A DNA stretch of 8,698 bases, from assembly GCA_963975135.1 (NCBI GenBank), contig CAXBGQ010000126.1, positions 1 through 8,698 on the forward strand, given 5' to 3'. The number at the start of each line of letters is the position of its first letter. Position 1 is the stretch's first letter. The DNA comes from Alterinioella sp963975135. Its GTDB lineage: Bacteria > Pseudomonadota > Alphaproteobacteria > Rhodobacterales > Rhodobacteraceae. Positions 6,539 to 8,698 of the stretch are shown piece by piece. The notes beneath the pieces were generated by a model that worked only from the letters and a program-made list of their open reading frames with translations, did not search any database and was not told the origin of the DNA. The translations under genes and the position numbers were made by a program.

Positions 6539-7378
6539 TTAGTGCGCCATCAGAACCGGAACGCTTGCCTGTTCCAGAAGGTTGCGGGTGGCCCCGCCAA
6601 GGATGGCCTCGCGGAACCGCGAATGGCCATAGGCCCCCATGACCAACAGGTCGGCGTTCTGATCGCTGACATGGCGCGCGATCACGTCCGAGATGCGAGG
6701 CATGGTGCGCGCGACGATCGACAGTTCGACCTTAGCGCCCTGCCGGGTCAGCATCTTGGACAGCTCAGCGCCCGGGTCGGCGGCGTTGGCCTCGTGGCGT
6801 GACGGGTCGATGATCAAAATGTTAACCAGATCGGCGGCCAGAAGCAGCGGCATGGCCCGGCGCACGGCGGTCAGCGCTTCGGCGCTCTCGTTCCAGGCAA
6901 CGACAACGCGGGCCGGTGCCTGCGACGGTGCTTCGGTGCCGGGCAGCACGAGGACCGGGGCCTGGCCCTGGAACATCGCCGCCTCGACCACCGCCGGCGC
7001 ATCGGCCGTGCGGTTGGGCCCATAGGGTTTGGGCAGCATCACAAGGTCGGCGAACCGGGCCCGGCGCGCCACCAGGCCGGCCACCATGGCGGTCTGGGCC
7101 ACCAGCGCCTCAACCCCCCAGGCAATCTCGGTCTTGGCCAGACGATCGCGCACGGCCTGCTCGATCGCGGTGGCCTCATCGCGGGCATATTGCAGGGTTT
7201 CATCATGGATGACCGCCGTTGCGCCTGCGAAATAATACCCGGTCTGGGTGCGGTCGACGCCCAGGCAGAGAACCTCAAGATGTGCGCCCTCGGCCCGGAC
7301 AAAGGGCAGGGCGGCTTCCAGAACCGGTGCAACGTCATCGATATCGGTGAGAATGGTCAGAATACTTTTATAGGCCAT
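6539..7378 (-). CDS. Tandem-domain universal stress protein (UspA family)
   Basis: Cytoplasmic stress protein of 279 residues with two Usp folds. Domain 1 (about 1-148) begins AYKSILTILTD and ends with the typical strand APVLVLP. Domain 2 (about 156-279) has ARVVVAWNES, DLLVMGAYGHSRFRE and ends SVPVLMAH. The nucleotide-binding motif G-x2-G-x9-G-[S/T] appears in domain 2 as G248-AY-G251, nine residues, G261, but with Gly262 instead of Ser/Thr; domain 1 lacks it. Nucleotide binding is therefore uncertain. The ATG at 7378 is chosen because of a strong RBS 8 nt upstream; an in-frame ATG at 7474 would make translation run through both FNR boxes. It diverges from ccoN and converges on fnrL. usp genes next to fnr/cco loci are familiar in this group, but the molecular role is not evident. 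Confidence 0.92.
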   Translation of the reverse strand: MAYKSILTILTDIDDVAPVLEAALPFVRAEGAHLEVLCLGVDRTQTGYYFAGATAVIHDETLQYARDEATAIEQAVRDRLAKTEIAWGVEALVAQTAMVAGLVARRARFADLVMLPKPYGPNRTADAPAVVEAAMFQGQAPVLVLPGTEAPSQAPARVVVAWNESAEALTAVRRAMPLLLAADLVNILIIDPSRHEANAADPGAELSKMLTRQGAKVELSIVARTMPRISDVIARHVSDQNADLLVMGAYGHSRFREAILGGATRNLLEQASVPVLMAH

Positions 7379-7386
7379 GTTCGCGG

Positions 7387-7395
7387 TCCTTCCTT
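7387..7395 (-). promoter_or_regulatory. Ribosome binding site that fixes the usp start
   Basis: Reads AAGGAAGGA on the minus strand, ending 8 nt before the ATG at 7378. It supports this start over the upstream in-frame ATG at 7474, which would add 32 residues with no Usp similarity. Confidence 0.8.
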
Positions 7396-7435
7396 TGTCT
7401 TTGTTCCTGCCTATGCCCGCGCGGACCCAACTGCA

Positions 7436-7449
7436 TTGACCTGCATCAA
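7436..7449. promoter_or_regulatory. FNR box 1 in the usp-ccoN spacer (usp-proximal)
   Basis: TTGAC-CTGC-ATCAA matches the FNR consensus with the common C at position 5. Its centre, 7442.5, is about 64 bp from the usp ATG. A weak minus-strand -10 (CATAGG, 7415-7410) would start transcription near 7403 and place this box at about -40, a class II activating geometry for usp. Site confident; assignment to usp inferred. Confidence 0.85.
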
Positions 7450-7453
7450 CACG

Positions 7454-7469
7454 AAGTTGCCCGCAACTT
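7454..7469. repeat. 16-bp perfect palindrome between the two FNR boxes
   Basis: AAGTTGC-CC-GCAACTT has 7-bp arms with a 2-bp centre. It begins 5 bp after FNR box 1 and its last two bases are the first two of FNR box 2. It does not match an FNR half-site. It may be an operator for another regulator that competes with FnrL at box 2. I do not recognise the motif. Confidence 0.7.
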
Positions 7470-7481
7470 GACATGGATCAA
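7468..7481. promoter_or_regulatory. FNR box 2 in the usp-ccoN spacer (ccoN-proximal)
   Basis: TTGAC-ATGG-ATCAA, with the same half-sites as box 1 and exactly 32 bp from it centre to centre (about three helical turns). Its centre (7474.5) is 102.5 bp from the A of the ccoN ATG. Class II spacing would put the ccoN start near 7516, but no good -10 is seen there; TATGAA at 7517-7522 would place the box nearer -54. FnrL control of ccoNOPQ is established in Rhodobacter relatives. Confidence 0.88.
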
Positions 7482-7576
7482 TGCCCCGATTGCCCAGCTG
7501 CGCGATTGAAAAGGCATATGAAACAGCCCCGGACGGCAATTTGAGCCTGAACCGGTGCAGGACGAAGGGACCGTCT

Positions 7577-8698
7577 ATGCTTGATTACTTGAAGCTATTG
7601 ATCCTCGCGATAATCATCATCCTCGCGGCCATCGCGGCCAATTTCGCGCGCGACCAAGGGTATATGATCCATGCCATCCTTGTGATGGTCACAGCGGCGG
7701 GGCTGTTCCTGTGGCAGTTGCGCCGCACGGATGAACCGGTGTCAGCCGAAATTCTGGAAACCGAATATATGGACGGGCCGATCCGGGTCGGGGCCATTCT
7801 GACGGTATTCTGGGGTGTGGTCGGGTTTCTGGTCGGAACCTGGATCGCCTTCATGCTGGCCTTCCCCGAGCTCAACTTTGAATGGGCGCAGGGGTATCTG
7901 AATTTCGGGCGGCTGCGGCCGCTGCACACCTCGGCGGTTATCTTCGCCTTTGGCGGCACCGCGTTGATCACCGCGTCCTTCTATATCGTGCAGCGCACAA
8001 CCGCGGCGCGGCTATGGGGCGGCGGACTGGTCTGGTTCGTTTTCTGGGGCTACCAGTTCTTTATCGTGCTGGCCGCCACCGGGTATGTGATGGGCATTAC
8101 CCAGGGCCTGGAATACGCCGAACCCGAATGGTATGTCGATATCTGGCTGACCATCGTCTGGGTCGCCTTCCTTGCGGTCTTCATGGGCACATTGCTGAAA
8201 CGCAAGGAGCCGCATATCTACGTCGCCAACTGGTTCCTGCTGTCGTTCATCGTCACCGTGGCGCTGCTGCATGTGGTGAACAACATGTCGGTACCGGTGT
8301 CGATCTTCGGATCGCGGTCAGTGCAGGTGATGGCCGGTGTGCAAAGCGCCATGACGCAATGGTGGTATGGCCATAACGCGGTGGGCTTTTTCCTGACCGC
8401 GGGCTTTCTGGGCATGATGTATTATTTCATCCCGAAACAGGCCGAGCGCCCCGTCTACAGCTACAAACTGTCCATCATCCACTTCTGGGCCCTGATTTTC
8501 CTCTATATCTGGGCTGGCCCCCACCACTTGCACTACACCGCGCTGCCGGATTGGGCGTCGACCCTTGGCATGGTGTTCTCGATCGTGCTGTGGATGCCGT
8601 CCTGGGGTGGCATGATCAACGGCCTGATGACGCTGTCAGGGGCCTGGGACAAGCTGCGCACCGATCCGGTGCTGCGGATGATGGTGACCTCGGTCGCG
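7577..8698 (+). CDS. ccoN: cbb3-type cytochrome c oxidase catalytic subunit I, 3' end outside window
   Basis: Membrane subunit of the high-affinity terminal oxidase that reduces O2 at low oxygen. 374 codons are visible without a stop; the family is usually 470-540, so about a quarter or more is missing. An N-terminal helix (about 5-22) and a second (about 30-46) precede the core. Key residues match the cbb3 pattern: His117 (RPLHTSAV, low-spin haem b ligand), His266 (WWYGHNAVGFF, CuB), Tyr310 (the cross-linked active-site Tyr) and His316/His317 (YIWAGPHHLHY, CuB). Tyr to first His is six residues, as in Pseudomonas stutzeri CcoN, and this Tyr position separates cbb3 from aa3 oxidases. The remaining haem His ligands should lie just past the window. 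The ATG has AAGGGA at 7565-7570. FNR boxes lie upstream; ccoOPQ is expected downstream. Confidence 0.96.
   Translation, partial: MLDYLKLLILAIIIILAAIAANFARDQGYMIHAILVMVTAAGLFLWQLRRTDEPVSAEILETEYMDGPIRVGAILTVFWGVVGFLVGTWIAFMLAFPELNFEWAQGYLNFGRLRPLHTSAVIFAFGGTALITASFYIVQRTTAARLWGGGLVWFVFWGYQFFIVLAATGYVMGITQGLEYAEPEWYVDIWLTIVWVAFLAVFMGTLLKRKEPHIYVANWFLLSFIVTVALLHVVNNMSVPVSIFGSRSVQVMAGVQSAMTQWWYGHNAVGFFLTAGFLGMMYYFIPKQAERPVYSYKLSIIHFWALIFLYIWAGPHHLHYTALPDWASTLGMVFSIVLWMPSWGGMINGLMTLSGAWDKLRTDPVLRMMVTSVA

Noticed and set aside
7379..7474. Longer usp start (ATG at 7474) adding 32 residues
   Set aside because: The added residues do not resemble a Usp N-terminus. It would place both FNR boxes inside or at the edge of the coding region, and the ATG at 7378 has a strong RBS.
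7882..8376. 164-codon plus-strand frame within ccoN
   Set aside because: Different frame from ccoN, whose metal-ligand motifs are intact across the same bases.

Overview
The window looks like a high-GC alphaproteobacterial chromosome, most likely from the Rhodobacter/Roseobacter group (Rhodobacteraceae sensu lato). The evidence is the recognisable order hemN - fnrL - universal stress protein gene - ccoN, the FnrL-type cysteine spacing in the Fnr protein, and FNR boxes (TTGAY-N4-ATCAA) between the divergent gene pairs. No mobile element, CRISPR array, phage gene, rRNA or tRNA gene is visible.

Region 1 (1-3769, + strand) holds the end of a yejA-type peptide uptake operon. It has yejB (5' end cut by the window), yejE and yejF, packed with a 3-nt gap and then an ATGA overlap. 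Together they encode the two inner-membrane permeases and the double-ATPase of a YejABEF oligopeptide ABC importer. The binding protein YejA is expected upstream of the window. Both permeases carry a longer first periplasmic loop than I recall for E. coli, and each loop contains a cysteine pair.

Region 2 (3770-3914) is a short convergent spacer with two small hairpins.

Region 3 (3915-8698) is a low-oxygen regulation and respiration cluster. hemN (-, oxygen-independent coproporphyrinogen III oxidase) and fnrL (+, oxygen-sensing 4Fe-4S Crp/Fnr regulator) diverge from an 83-bp spacer with a perfect FNR box almost exactly at its centre. fnrL converges on a universal stress protein gene (-) across a 438-bp gap. 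That gap contains an AT-rich island, a perfect 9-bp inverted repeat and a strong 12-bp terminator-like stem. The usp gene in turn diverges from ccoN (+, catalytic subunit of cbb3 oxidase, 3' end cut off) across a spacer with two FNR boxes exactly 32 bp apart and a separate perfect palindrome between them.

Working model, inferred: when oxygen falls, FnrL binds these three boxes. It controls its own gene, switches haem synthesis to the O2-independent HemN route, and adjusts the high-affinity cbb3 oxidase and a stress protein. The gene content is conventional. The less explained parts are the intergenic DNA at 6101-6538, the palindrome at 7454-7469, and the near-leaderless geometry suggested for hemN.
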